From: Phycomyces blakesleeanus NRRL 1555(-)
Taxonomy: Eukaryota; Mucoromycota; Mucoromycetes; Mucorales; Phycomycetaceae
DNA length: 64,000 bases
NCBI RefSeq assembly: GCF_001638985.1
Contig: NW_017265153.1
Coordinates: 927,776 to 991,775 of the forward strand
Direction: 5' to 3'
Both the position numbers and the translations under genes were made by a program. Below are positions 1-12,023 of the stretch, one piece after another (within the stretch, counting starts at the first letter, position 1; every line of letters starts with the position of its first letter). A model generated the notes under the pieces. That model was given only the letters and a program-made list of their open reading frames with translations, was not told the DNA's origin and made no database searches.

Positions 1-13
1 TTAATAAACTGAT

Positions 14-2737
14 ATGCGTTTAAAAATTTCTGTTACTTTAGTACTTCTTTGATCGATATCGGTTGCAGCTTCGAGCTTTAATCTATGGGGTCAATCAACA
101 CCTGCTGAACGAGCGGTTAGTCCATAATATTTTTATGAACTTGTTAAAATATAGATGTTTTTGCCAGTATTAAACATAATCCTTTTAGATGTACCATTTC
201 AATGGCATATTTTTCGGAAATTTTATTTCTAAAGGTGGCCAAGATATATTAGGTCCCTTGGCAGTTGGTGGAGATTTTACTGGCCCACTATACCATCAAT
301 TCAAACAACTACTATGGCTGTGTTAATACGCCTACAAGTCTGAATACATATGGGTTTGTCGTGGGAGGAAGTGTTAATACAGTCGATACCCATGTTCACG
401 GCTCTGTGTATCTTGGGAAAGGAGGAACTGTGAATCAGGTCCAACAACTGAACCAAGCTTGCGCTTTTGTTGTCGGTGAAGGGACTGGAGAAGTTAATTT
501 TTATGATATTGGTATTGGTGCAGTATATTCGAATTATGTATTGTCCCTTACGCGACCCACCATGATACTCCACTCAAATGGTGATTTGACCAAAATTATA
601 TCTAGCTCGGGAAATTCTACACAATTCAATGTTTTGACGTTCAATGTTTGCAGCAACAAAAACTGTATTATATGGAATGGGCTTCTTTCCTACCCTAATT
701 CAATGCTTCAAGGTCAAGGGAACTGGAATGGTCCCCAAATACTACCTTGGCCCCCATCTGGGATAACAGTCTTCAATGTAAATTGAACACAATTGAGAGT
801 GATTTCTCTATTTTACTCATTGGTATTTTACAGGTTCATATTGCTAGTGGATCCACTTTTAGGCTTTCTAGAAATATTCCTACCATTGGTCTCGATCCCT
901 GCCGTACATTATTTAACTTCTATCCGGTCAAAGATGACGGTAGTTATGATGCAGTTGGAACATTCACCCTAGTTCGTGAGACGGGTGGTCCATTTGGTGG
1001 TCTGACTCTTGCTCCTCTGGGTAAGAACATATTTAAAGCATGCTTTATTATGATTACTAATGAAAACGTTCAAAGGGCATATTGTTGGTGGGTCTACCGG
1101 TGCTTTCTCCGGGTAGATTAATCGGGCTTGATTATACGTGGAAGTATCCAAATGGTGTTGAGATTCACGATAGCGAAGCTCTTGGGTACACATGCCATAC
1201 GATCCCTAATGGAGAGCTCCAATATCCAGATATAATGCCTCATCGAACACTATTTACCTTCCTAGTTGCGAGTCCAACTGGGACTCCCATACCATATATT
1301 ACCACAGCTACAGAAACGGGGTTTATATCTAATACTGATACAGCATCAACAATCATCTCAGGGACTATACAACTAAGTACTACCACGTTTACTTTACCAG
1401 TTCTTCAACTTGAAACTACTACTATCACGGTGGTTGATGAAGGAGTAACTGTGACAGTATCTTCCACAGAAGCTTGGACCGAAACTATTGTTGAAACTAG
1501 CACTATAACTTATCTAGATTGCACAAACACTATTACTGCAACACCCAAAGTAGCAAGAATAACCGACACAGGATTTGTTACATCCCAAGAGAAACCAACT
1601 TTGACATATATCGACGGAAATGAAATATCAACCGTCACTGTTTCTGTATCAATTATAGTCACTGACACCACTTCAGTAATAGAGCGCGAAACTCTTACTT
1701 TGACCTACGTCGATCAAGGACAGGCTCTTACAACAACTTTATTGAAACCAGTGACAGTTATTAAAACCGGCCTTTCTGCTACTTTTCAAACGGTTCCTTT
1801 AACTTATGTCACAGGAAGTCAGACGATAACTGCAGCTGTTACGGTCCTAGTCACTAATACTGTCTCCCGTGAAACCAAAACATTTGAGACAGTGGTTTTG
1901 ACTTACATTGATGAGAATGACATACTCACCACTACTATTACACACCTGATATTAATTACAGATGTTACACGCATCACCTCCCGCGATACAGTGACTCTGA
2001 CTTACATAGATGGTACCCAAACAATCGCTACTACTCTGATAGAAGATGTGATCATTACAAAAACCCCGTTTAGCACTTTACATGAAACAGTTACTTTGAC
2101 GGTTGTAGATGGATCTCAGACAAGGACGACTACGATTCAAAAACCAGTAATTTCAACAGACTTTACTTCTCTATTTTCCCATGAAACAGTAGTTTTGACA
2201 GTCGTTGAAGGCACTGATATAATTACGAGCACAATTACAAGACCAGTCATACCTACAGAAACTGAAGATATTACCGTATCCTTGCCTGATCACAAAACTG
2301 TCACGTATACTTATATAGACGGTACCAGTGTAGCTATTACTACATTTCCAGCTTTTACCAGTACCCCCACAAATACACACACACCTACAGTAACTGTTTC
2401 AGTGACCGTTACTGAAACAGATAGAAGCATATGTTTCCCAACTCCAACACCTACAATAGACGGAGGAGATGGTACATGTATCGCCAAAAAGTGTGCCTCT
2501 CATGGACCATGCGCTTTCGACCGAGACAGTCCTGAGTGTGCTTATTTTAAACTCGGATGTCTACACAGTTATATGAACAAGAATACCCATCGTTCTAAGC
2601 CTAGACCCAAAGCAATGTACACTCCCGATAAAAGCCCCAAGGGTTACAGAATTAAACAATGTGTAGCCCGTAAGCATGGGCATTTGCAACCGAAACAGGC
2701 GCCGAAATGTAAACAAAAAAACAAGGAATACTTTTGA
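14..2737 (+). pseudogene. Broken secreted adhesin-like protein: choice-of-anchor A domain plus Thr-rich repeats
   Basis: Reassembling exons gives a signal-peptide-like start (ATG at 14, MRLKISVTLVLL), then a domain matching the choice-of-anchor A family: FNGIFFGNF, ILGPLAVGGDFTGP, YGFVVGGSVNT, GGPFGGLTLAPLG, HIVGGSTGAFSG, RLIGLDYTW. Introns are visible at 116-188, 778-833 and 1021-1075. After about position 1250 comes a Thr-rich region of about nine ~37-residue repeats, then a Cys-rich basic C-terminus. The family is secreted and found in surface or adhesive proteins; that role is inferred here. Three lesions break the frame: an in-frame TGA at codon 13, one extra base near 282-288 (CCC run), and one extra base at 1111-1113 (GGG run) that otherwise gives TAG. 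The 3' 1.6 kb stays fully open, so decay is recent or the lesions are assembly errors. The promoter lies outside the window. Confidence 0.8.
1400..2360 (+). repeat. Tandem ~37-residue protein repeats within the adhesin-like gene
   Basis: About nine degenerate copies of a unit with core T-[LV]-T-[YV]-[IV]-[DE]-G or D, followed by TTTI and a P-V-I-x-T stretch, are seen in the translated 3' exon (for example LTYIDGNEISTVTV, LTYIDGTQTIATTL, LTVVDGSQTRTTTI, YTYIDGTSVAITTF). The copies are diverged at DNA level, so the array is old rather than a recent minisatellite. Such Thr-rich beta-type repeats commonly form O-glycosylated stalks on fungal surface proteins; that role is inferred. Confidence 0.75.
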
Positions 2738-3139
2738 AGAATTGGTTGTACCTGTTTTTTAAAAGAAAAATAACATCATCATCGTTATTATATACCCTTT
2801 AACTACAAACTTTCTATTTCTTGTTTACGAATAAAAAAGCACATATTCCTTAAAATATAGAAATCTTAATATTAAAGGCAAATTATTAGAAGGGTTAAGA
2901 TTTCTACTTTTAGTTTTTTGTTTTTTCATACAGGAAACTTCTTTTATTTTATTTATATAAGTCATTTAATAATGTGTCTGTCATAATATATTCTGTTTAA
3001 AATAAATAAAGATACGTTTGCGCAGAAAATACACGAGGTTTATGAAGCAGCAAGATAAATTCATTTTTTCTTTAAATTATATTATATGATCTACGTTTTG
3101 ATGAGGCTCTGTATATTTGCACCTCGTTAAGAAAGGAAA
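2738..3139. other. Intergenic, convergent 3' ends
   Basis: AT-rich DNA between the ends of the adhesin-like gene and ERV46. It contains several AATAAA-like polyadenylation-type strings on both strands and no supportable coding exon. Confidence 0.6.
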
Positions 3140-4662
3140 TCAAAGCCCCTTTCCAGAATCCATCTTTTTGATCGTTCGTTCTGCACGATACATGACACGG
3201 TCCAAAAGCCCTGCAACTGTAAATATACCACCTACGATAGCAAAGACACCAGTGATAAAACTGGTAAAAGAAGGACGTGTTTCACGGTAGATGATCATCA
3301 TCGGGGAAATATCCATATTAAAGAAGACGCCTAGAACAGATAGATACTTGGTTATTTAACTTATTCTTATATTTTAGTATGACTTTTATGCCGTGAAGCA
3401 CTAACCTGGAAGACCGTTGTTTCCTTCCTGTAACACACGTTCATTCTGGGTGTATGCATATTGGTTTGTATAAATAGGATTCCCAGACAAAGGTCTCAGT
3501 TCAGTCGAAACAATCTTCAAGAAATATTGATATACAACACGCGCTGATGATAGAACAATTAACTTTTCACATTTTTATTTATCCTTCTTCTTGCTATTTT
3601 CACCTACTTTTATCTGTCACTTTGTTTGTTCCAGCAAGTGAGTTGGTAATGGCCATGATCGCCTCGTTCTCATCATTAGTATCAGGACCAAATTTGAGAC
3701 GATGGATATTGTGTGAAAGATCAAATGAGTGCCCATCAGGAGCACCTGCGATAAAGTTATTGAGGTCGTGGACGTGCATACTAGACTGTTGAAACGCTTG
3801 ACCAGGTGCGATGTGGAAATTTCCACGGACTTTATTCACTGATAGATGCCCATGAACATTACAACCTTCGTTGGATTGAGTCTCAATACGTTCACGCCAG
3901 CCCTCTCTTAAGCATTGTTCAATCTTATCAGTATCCCCAAGGCCCCATCCCATGTTTACGTATGCTTCTCGGACATCTTCACATGTATTGCAGCATTTGT
4001 CTTCACGGGAAGAAACTGCGCCGTAACAACTACCACATGAATCTGGAGCTAGCAAAGCTTTTTCTGCAGCCTTTGTGTTGTCTCCAAGCTCTGTTTATCC
4101 GTGTAAATACATATGATTTGGCTGTGAAAAATCTATTTACTTACTTTGCTCCTTTTCTGACTTGATCTGAACTCCCATTAAATCCAGGCGTACCTTGTAT
4201 ACATCATGACTATATCCTGTGATGTGTTCTCCTGAATCATCCATTATATCTAGGCTTAACACTATAGTATTCTCTCTTATTAGCCTTTTCTTTAAAATTC
4301 ATAGTCAATCCTTTAGTTTACTTACTGTGACACGGCATTTTTGGAAAGGTGATGTTAAAGTTGATGGTCATCTTTTCTTTTCTACCCTTGTCTACAATCA
4401 GCTCAGGCACCCATGTTGGAGTGCGGTATGCAATCAATTCAGATAAAACAAGGAAGATGATGATGATCGCACTAATGACGGTTACTGTATTTAATATATA
4501 AGAAAAAGAGAAATGGAGTTAATACAAATCTATTCTAATATCACTGTCTTATTTTTGCTTACCAGAGGCGCCTGTTAGTGTCTTTACGCGAAAGTCATCG
4601 AGTGTTTTAGCATAGGCATCAAATTGTCGGAATCTGACAAACAAGGAACCATCCTTTGCCAT
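3140..4662 (-). CDS. ERV46: ERGIC3/Erv46-type ER-Golgi cargo receptor
   Basis: A multi-exon gene whose N-terminus reads MAKDGSLFVRFRQFDAYAKT (ATG at 4660-4662) and whose C-terminus reads LLDRVMYRAERTIKKMDSGK before a TGA at 3140-3142. Diagnostic stretches are the luminal CGSCYGA, CCNTCEDVREAY, NEGCNVHGHLSVNKVRGNFH and the FQQSSMHVHDLNNF motif, plus N- and C-terminal membrane segments (SAIIIIFLVLSELIAYRTP and TSFITGVFAIVGGIFTVAG). The family forms a complex with Erv41 in COPII vesicles and cycles between ER and Golgi. The conserved luminal cysteines are present, and short introns interrupt the gene. The KKMDSGKGL tail carries lysines near the end but is not an exact KKxx. The assembled product is of normal family size. 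I am confident of the family. Confidence 0.93.
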
Positions 4663-5067
4663 GATGAAAAAGTGGACAAGCCCATTATGACCAGCAAACC
4701 AGGCACCATATCATGGTATAGTCACGTGGAGAGTATTCATTGCTAATAAAATACCCCTTTGTAGATACTTGAAATTTTGACAGATTATGCTAAATCAGTC
4801 GGATAAACTCAATCCACGGTCAATTAACGATATCTATCATATTGCTCTTGTTCACATATATACAAGGTATTCTGAATATCCTATAATTGCCCTAAATAAA
4901 GATTTATCTCTCTATCTCTCTTCTTCATTCTAATACCAGAGACATCATCATAAAAGTGTGGAAACTCGCTTGAATGTAGTCAAAACCCGTTTGTACGGAC
5001 AAATGGTAGAAATAAGTAATATAATCAATTTATAATGCACAATTAACAAGATCTAAGTAGACACTTG
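4663..5067. other. Intergenic: ERV46 promoter and upstream gene 3' end
   Basis: AT-rich sequence between two minus-strand genes. It should hold the ERV46 promoter. No coding exon or convincing RNA gene was seen. Confidence 0.5.
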
Positions 5068-6562
5068 CTAGTGCATACAATTGGCCATAAATCGTGTAGC
5101 CATAAATACCTCCTTCTTTTCCGAACCAGATAACTTGTCAGTATAATGTGTCCATGGTGGCCATATTCCGACAAGTGTTTCTTTCATAAAGTCTTTTTCT
5201 GTTGTAGATGTTATGTTTGAATGAAGAAAGAAGAAACCAAAGAGGTATTTGTCGTCATTTTCGTTGGGAACGTAGGATGGCAAGACATGGGGCTGTGAAA
5301 ATATATCTTTAACACTATCATCATCTTGTTGACTTTGAGTTGAAGACTTTAAGGTTTCTTGTTCTTCGTCTGTAACAGGTACACACCAAGAAAAAATAAC
5401 CCCGTTTTCAGACCAAGTGTCTGTCATCCGGAACAATCTTGCTTCCTTTGAGTGGAATACTGCCCAGGTCACTGAGCCGTGATGAGCCACTTATTAAAGC
5501 ACACAGTTAAAAAAAAGGAACTCCAAGCCAAATTTCTTCTTCTTCATTCTTTTGTTCAGACTTACTAGTGGCTTTGACGGATCTCTCCCATTTCATAAAA
5601 TCTTTTGTTTCATCCAGAGCCACTTCTCTTGCTTGATTAGCTAAACCACTTCTATAAGATACCGAGCATTAGATACATAATCAAGAAGAATCTACTATCA
5701 TAGTGCGTACGCTTCTAAAGTGAGTGGCTTAATTTCTTTGATATGTCGAACTTGTCTGTCAGTAATGGGATGTGGATAGACAGGTCGAAAAGCAGTCGGG
5801 GTGATATCAAAGGGTAGATCAGGAATATGGTGTCTGACTGAAACGAGTGCTTTACGCTCTTTTTCTTCTAAAATCTCTTCTTCTCGATCAACATCGCTAT
5901 CAAAACTTTGGATGCTCATTAGAGATCTAGTTTGAGATAGATGTTGATGCGTGGATGGAGTGGGCCTCCAATCATCTAAATCATCAAGTATATTTGTATC
6001 TGAAAACTCTGATATATCGTCAGCAGATGTTGCGTGAAGATCAACAGAGACTGCTTCGATCTGGACTTCCTGCTCATCGCCAACATTTCTTAATTCTTGT
6101 AATACATGTTCTGTTTCAGTGGGTATATCTTCATTATAGTGAGGACGCTTAGAAGTGTGTATTCCGCTGTCTTTCATTTCCCTTTTGCGAACACTGCTTC
6201 CGCTTGGTGGTTGCTTTTTGTGGGCAAGTTGATCAACAGACTCTGAGTCACTATAGCCTTCTACAATTTCTTCGGGTAATATTGTTTCTTGAATATTCTT
6301 CTTTACATGATTCATGTTTGAGGTTGTGTCATCACTGTCACTTTCAAATTCTGAAATGGATAACTGTGGCGAAGCAATAAATGTCAATCAAGTTCTTATT
6401 GTTGCTCATGGCGTTCGTACATCATCATATTCAAGGACAGGGTACATAAAACTTGCTCTTGCGATTGCTGCTTGCTTTTTCTTTGTCTAGTGTGGATAGA
6501 TGCATTACATTAGAAAATTACCACTTTATACACATTACTCAACTTACCATTCGGGTTCCCAT
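5068..6562 (-). CDS. Unrecognised acidic/serine-rich protein with a conserved-looking C-terminal domain
   Basis: I do not recognise the family. Exons connect well: MGTRM (ATG at 6560-6562) / intron / TKKKQAAIARASFMYPVLEYDD / intron of about 60 bp / LSISEFESDSDD and on to KEIKPLTLEAYAL / intron / SGLANQAREVALDETKDFMK / intron / SVTWAVFHSKEARLFRM to the stop at 5068. The first 200 residues are low-complexity, acidic and Ser-rich, with basic patches (KKKQ, RKREMK, SKRPH) that could be nuclear signals. The last 170 residues look folded: VIFSWCVPV, YLFGFFFLHSN, LVGIWPPWTHY, MATRFMANCM. This is a disordered N-terminus plus a globular C-terminus, possibly a nuclear adaptor; that is inference only. 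It lies head-to-tail with ERV46 and PEX5. Confidence 0.75.
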
Positions 6563-7193
6563 TTTGTCAAGAGATTATTAAAAATAACAAAATTATGCGC
6601 ACCCATTTTTATATCTCGATTTTGAAGTGTACGAGAAATTAATCATATACATACACATTACCCGTTTTTTTTTACCACAAAACTCTTTTCACTTTATTCG
6701 TTCTTACATTATTATTTTATAAAGGCCCTGCGTACAGATCATGATGAATACTTCTTCTAATTTAGAAAAAGAACAGAGCAAACTTTATTAAAAGCATACA
6801 ATCTAAACGTCGTTAATAAGAGCTTTTAATATACACACTCTTTTTTTTTCGTTTACTATTCGGACAGTTGCTTGGTACAAACATTTATATATATATATTA
6901 CAATTCCAAAAATATGTTCGGTTAATTTACGAAAAGATTGTGTATACTTGTAAATCATAGTTGCTTTTTTGATAGAAATGAATAAAATATAGAGTATTTT
7001 TCAAGAATTTCGAGGCTTTTATTAAAAACCACACTTGGTCCTATCAAGTATAGAGAAACTAAAGTCTTTGACATGTATACTGTTTTCTTCAAACGATATC
7101 CTTAGTAGTATGCCTATTCATATATATATATATATCTACATATTCTATTTATATCTACATTTATTCATTGTAATGCTTATTTATTGTTTTTCT
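6563..7193. other. Intergenic, AT-rich
   Basis: Very AT-rich DNA between the unrecognised gene and the PEX5 3' end, with short TA runs near 6885 and 7115. No coding exon is supported. Confidence 0.5.
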
Positions 7194-9380
7194 TTAAAAC
7201 TCATATTTTACTCTAAAGGCATCCAAGTTTTGGGTGTCACAATGAATAGCCAACTCATCGTTATTCAATCTATAAAAAAGAAGAAGGGTTCTGTAAGTTA
7301 TTGTGGTCTGCTTAGAGATCATACCAACCAATCTTACATATACATAAGCATCTTTAGAGTATTCCACAAAGAATCTTGAGTTACAGGGATTTTTGGGTGA
7401 ATTTTTGCAATATTTCGTTGGCGAAGAGTGAGAGCTATAAGCAAGTGCTCGACTGCTTCTTTGTGTTGGCCCAGTCGCATACAGCTAAAGGCTATATTGT
7501 AGCGTACTCGGACGCTATTTGGATTAAGTTCGAGAGCATGGAAGTATATCTCAAGAGCACCTTCCATGTCTTGCGAATGGGCTAGGGTTGCGCCTAGTTT
7601 GTTCCACAAAAGAAAGTCCTTTATTTTTATTTTTTTTACACAAATCATTAGCCAAATATATCATTTTAATATGACAAATCATTATCTTTACCTCTGGTTT
7701 GCTCGCCAGCGCGGCTTTGAAACAATCTATTACTTTATCATGCTCGCCAGATAATGTGAACAGAATACCAAGACATATTTGAATATCTGGATCCATTCCT
7801 TCTCCCGGAGAAGACCTTGCTGCATCAAGAAAGAGAGAGGTGATGATATCGTGTCGCTCATTATCCATATATTCATAATGTTTTGCGAGGTATTGGTAAT
7901 TGGGGTGGTTTTCAATCCATTTCTCCAGACTATCGTATACTTTATCAGGGCACTTTTCATTTGTGTAGCTCACTGCTAATCCAAGCCATGCATCTGTTAA
8001 GCTTGGATCTCTCTGAACACTCTTATCAAATGCATTAATTGCAGCTTTTCCATATTCATTTTCTTGGTATCTACAGCCCAGCTGATACCAAGTTTCTGCA
8101 CTCTTCTCGTCCTTTTCTTGCTGAGCTTTCTCGGAAATATCCAAAAATGAGTCCTGGGGTGGTTGATAAAAAGGCTGATACAGTTCCATGGATTCTGGAG
8201 AGAATAAACAAAATCCTGCTTTTGGTTGATTCTCAAACATACTACTGTCAAATGTTGATCGTGTTTTTGATTTTTGGTTTGTCGCATCAAGCGGGCTAGT
8301 ATCAATGTTTGTACATGTCATAGGTTGCACTTGTACATCTAAATCCAAAGGATAGTTGCAAGTCATTTGTTGTGATCCATTCTGAGACTCTTGTAGTGCA
8401 AAAGACATTTTCCAATCTCGGTCAACTTCTTTGATATGTATGCATATATTTATTAATTTTATTTAATTTAATTTCATTTCATTTCATTTGTTTATTTTAT
8501 TTTATTTTTGAAAAGGGCCATCAGTATTAGAAATGATTCAAATTCTCTTTATTACAATTTTTACCTTTGCTAACCTCTTCAAATGCCCGCTCAAGCTCAT
8601 CATTGTACTTTGAAGTCTGTAGAGTTTGCGTCTGTTGAAATTTTGCAAACTCTTGAAACCAGTTATTTTCTACATTTTAAGTGATAGTTAATGCATATTT
8701 GCCATTCTGACCTCAAGAAATAACTTCTCTTGCACTATAGCCCCAAAGCTCAAGGAATTTACTATTCTTCTTTTTAATATGTATATAGCATTTACCTTGT
8801 AGTACCATTTTCTCTCTATTGTTAACCAATGGTTTCTGAAAGGTTGGATTTTTCATGAACTCGTGTGTCCAATCAGACCCTTTCATTGGCTCTGGATAGA
8901 CTCTAAATTGTGTTGATATTGGTGTATATGCATTTGTGTTTTCTTGCTGGAGAAACGCGTCTACAAACTAGAATATATAGTACAATTCTTAACATTCTAT
9001 TCAAGAGACTACTACTACTACTATATCAATTGCCATACATCATTTTCCGAACTGGTTTGAGCAGATACATGTGATCGAAAGCCACTCTAATTTCACACGC
9101 ACACACACACAAAATACATATGAAGTCATTAGGTACTAGTTTACTACGTCATTTGAAGCTATACCTTTCTGTTGCTTTGAACTGAATGAACATTCCGATC
9201 CTAATGTTAAATGTTGAATCTGCAATGAGTACACTTGGATCTTGCACTACAATGACTTGTCTGGAATTATGCGGGAACCTTTTGGAATGAATGATCGCTG
9301 TGAAAATGTTTTATAAGACCAGCTAATGGGTTTACAGAGCCACACTCGGCTGAACTGGTTGAGAATAGAGAAAATGCCAT
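7194..9380 (-). CDS. PEX5: PEX5, peroxisomal targeting signal 1 receptor
   Basis: The N-terminus reads MAFSLFSTSSAECGSVNPLA (ATG at 9378-9380), which matches the PEX5 start with the conserved cysteine used for receptor ubiquitination. WxxxF-type PEX14-binding motifs follow: WTHEF and WFQEF. The C-terminal half is tetratricopeptide repeats: AWYQLGCRYQENEYGKAAIN, DAWLGLAVSYTNE, DIQICLGILFTLSGEHDKVI, LLWNKLGATLAHSQDMEGAL, VRVRYNIAFSCMRLGQHKEA. The last exon, after an intron ending ...TTTTATAG, encodes LNNDELAIHCDTQNLDAFR and stops at 7194-7196. PEX5 carries proteins with C-terminal SKL-type signals to the peroxisome docking complex. Introns between the N-terminal exons are short, and the exact joins around 9180-9290 are uncertain. 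Confidence 0.92.
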
Positions 9381-10172
9381 GTTTTGAGAAGAGAAGAAAG
9401 AAGAGAATGCGTGAGACAAGTTGAGGTCTACAAAACCCACTTTGTCATTTTTACCTCCCCCCTTTTTTTCTTTTTCTTTTTTTTTTCTTTCCGCGCTCAG
9501 ATTGCCATTGTGCCACATATTGGTTCACAGATGATCTTCTGTTTAACAATCACAACGACCTTCTGTCTTGGGATCTGCCGGTCATTTTCCTTGGGTAAAT
9601 ATTGTAGACTCTTCAGCAGTCGTGGTACCTACGGCTTATCCACAATTATCTCAGTAACAGTCGTACGTACCTGAGGTCAATATGAATTCTAGAATATGCT
9701 TTGCCTGACATTTTTAATATTATGGCTTGTGCTCCGATAAAAAGATTATCATCTCCCCGCTTTGTAGCACTTGTACAAGAAAATCCCATTTCTGCTTACT
9801 TCAGTTAATATAAGATGTGTTGGGAAAACTCGGGATTCTTTTCCTTCCTTTAATTTAAATCAAATAAGAGAATTATGTATTATTCAAAATAGCTGTTATA
9901 ATTGTATGTTTTATTATTGAAAAAGAAGAAGGAGCAAAAATTGAATATTATTATTATTAAATAGTGAGGTTATATAGAGTAAAAAAAAAGCAACAAGTGA
10001 GTACGATGTTAATACAAGAAAAGGCTATTCTTAAAATGGAAACTGTAGCAAAAGAGGAAATTAAAAGGGCATCTTTTCCCTTTTGGCCACAAATGAAAAT
10101 AAATAAATAAATAAAAATAGTGTACAAAGAAAACAATCCATGCATACTTCTCCCTTAGAAAGAAGAAAACCT
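9381..10172. other. Intergenic: PEX5 promoter and transporter 3' flank
   Basis: The segment has a pyrimidine-rich tract near 9455-9490, typical of fungal core promoters, upstream of PEX5. No supportable coding exon was found. The part at 9500-9670 has mixed composition but stops in all frames. Confidence 0.5.
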
Positions 10173-12023
10173 TCAAGAGGTTTCGTTTACATTTCGTTCT
10201 TGGGTTGGTACTGCTGCTGTACCCAACTGAGAAATGTCATAGCCATTTTCAGTCAGATAAGCCAAAAAGGCTTCATCCTCCTCAATCAAACCTCTAGGCC
10301 CGATTTCAGGCACAAAGAACCAAGCGACTATGCTTGCTCCAATAGCAATGCCGCTACCCACCAAGAAAGGTCCTCGAATACCACCCATAGCCTCTTGCAT
10401 AGGCACAAATGCTAACGTACCAACCGTAGCTCCAACTTTACCAACAGCAGCAGCAATACCATAACCAGTACCACGAATAGGTGTAGGGAACAACTCCATT
10501 GCGTTTAATCCCATACAGTCACCAGGGCCGTATTCGCCCAAAGCAAGGAAAAGACCGTACATAATCTACCAGAGCTTGTGAGTGAATTATTGAAGCCAAT
10601 CAAACTAGACTCACAACTTACCACAAACATTGGGAAGCAGTTCTTTGTTAATGGTTCATAAACACCGCCAATGATCATACCAACTACACCCTGAGCGAGC
10701 AATCCAATTGCCAGTGTTCTTCTACGTCCAATCTTGTCTACTGAAAATGCACCAGCGATACAGCCAGGAAGGTAGAATGCATAAAGAAGAACATTCCATC
10801 CCATTGTTTCGATCATGGAATCGCCTGTTGCCACGGTATCGATAATCACAGAAGAGAAGATACCGTTTGGGAAGGAAATAAAGTCATAGATAAACCAAAG
10901 ACCAGAGGCAATCAAGAGTCTGAACCAATAGCGTTTGAAAATTAATCTGTAAGGGACCCTGACCTTCATAGCGTTTTTGGTATATTGCTTAGAATCAGCC
11001 ATCTTCAGACGGACTATAGCACAACCATTAGTATCCAAGGTAACTGATTGACTTTTTTTTTTTTTTTAAAAAAAAAGATATTATTTCTGGTTTTACTTAC
11101 AGTACAGAACTGACAGAGGTGGAATTATACCCAAGCCAAAGGACAGACGCCAAACCGGCTCAAGGTTGTCTTTAAAGATAGCTAGCAGAATAACAGGTAT
11201 AACAGCAGAAATAACGTAGCCGAGATCGATAACAAAGTTGGTCACAAATACAAATAGAGCTCCTCGTCGGCCCGGTGCGACTTCATCTGCAGCCTCTCCT
11301 GCGGCAACAGAACTACAGGGGTATTCTCCTCCAACGCCTACGCCCATTACACCACGAGCGACTACCATCATCCAGAGTAGATTTGTAGGTGTGCTTCCGC
11401 TCGAAGCTGCTGATAGGGCAGCACCAATGATTACAAGGGCAGTGGTAGACACCAAACCGATCTTACGACCCAACCGATCGACAATCAAGCCAAAACCTTT
11501 TTTTTAAATATATATATATATATAAAGAAGATGAAACACAAGAGGTTCAAATTAGACTGATATCTAGGTCACGTTAAAATAAATGGATTTGGTGGCACCC
11601 TATTTGGTGACTTTATATATTATATTGTATTATTTTATAATATAATATATTTTATTTTAAGAGATAGTAGTAATAATAATGCTTACTTAGTTGACCGATG
11701 ACTGCGCCAACAAACATAGAGTAAGACAGACGCGAAGACATTGTGGAATTAAAGATTTCTGTGCCATAAATCTTCTTGAGAACCAAGTTGATAAAACTGA
11801 TGACACCAGACTGGTAACCATCCGAGAGTAAAGCAAATCCACTGAATAGAACGTTGAAATAGGACGTTGTCTTGGTCTTGGGCTTTACTGGAGCATCTTC
11901 AATAGAGGATGTTGATTGAGCGATATCAATATCCTTCCCAATCATTCGGTCTATGGCAGACTCGTCGTTTGGGAAACGTTGCTTTATCGAAGAACCCGAG
12001 GGCTCATTGTGAAGAGATGCCAT
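10173..12023 (-). CDS. MFS transporter, GIT1-like glycerophosphodiester/phosphate family
   Basis: Four exons encode a 12-segment major facilitator. Exon 1 (from ATG at 12023) has a cytosolic N-terminus, then FNVLFSGFALLSDGYQSGVI. Exon 2 carries VDRLGRK and RGVMGVGVGGEYPCSS. Exon 3 carries FIYDFISFPNGIFSS and DKIGRRRT. Exon 4 carries LGEYGPGDCMGLNAMELFPT and ends NVNETS at 10173. The SDGYQ, GVGVGGEYP and FISFPNGIFS stretches match the fungal GIT1/phospholipid-headgroup permease branch, related to PHO84. It probably imports glycerophosphoinositol or a similar organic phosphate across the plasma membrane with protons; the exact substrate cannot be read from sequence. Introns lie near 10565-10622, 11040-11095 and 11505-11690, the last containing a TA microsatellite. 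Confidence 0.85.
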
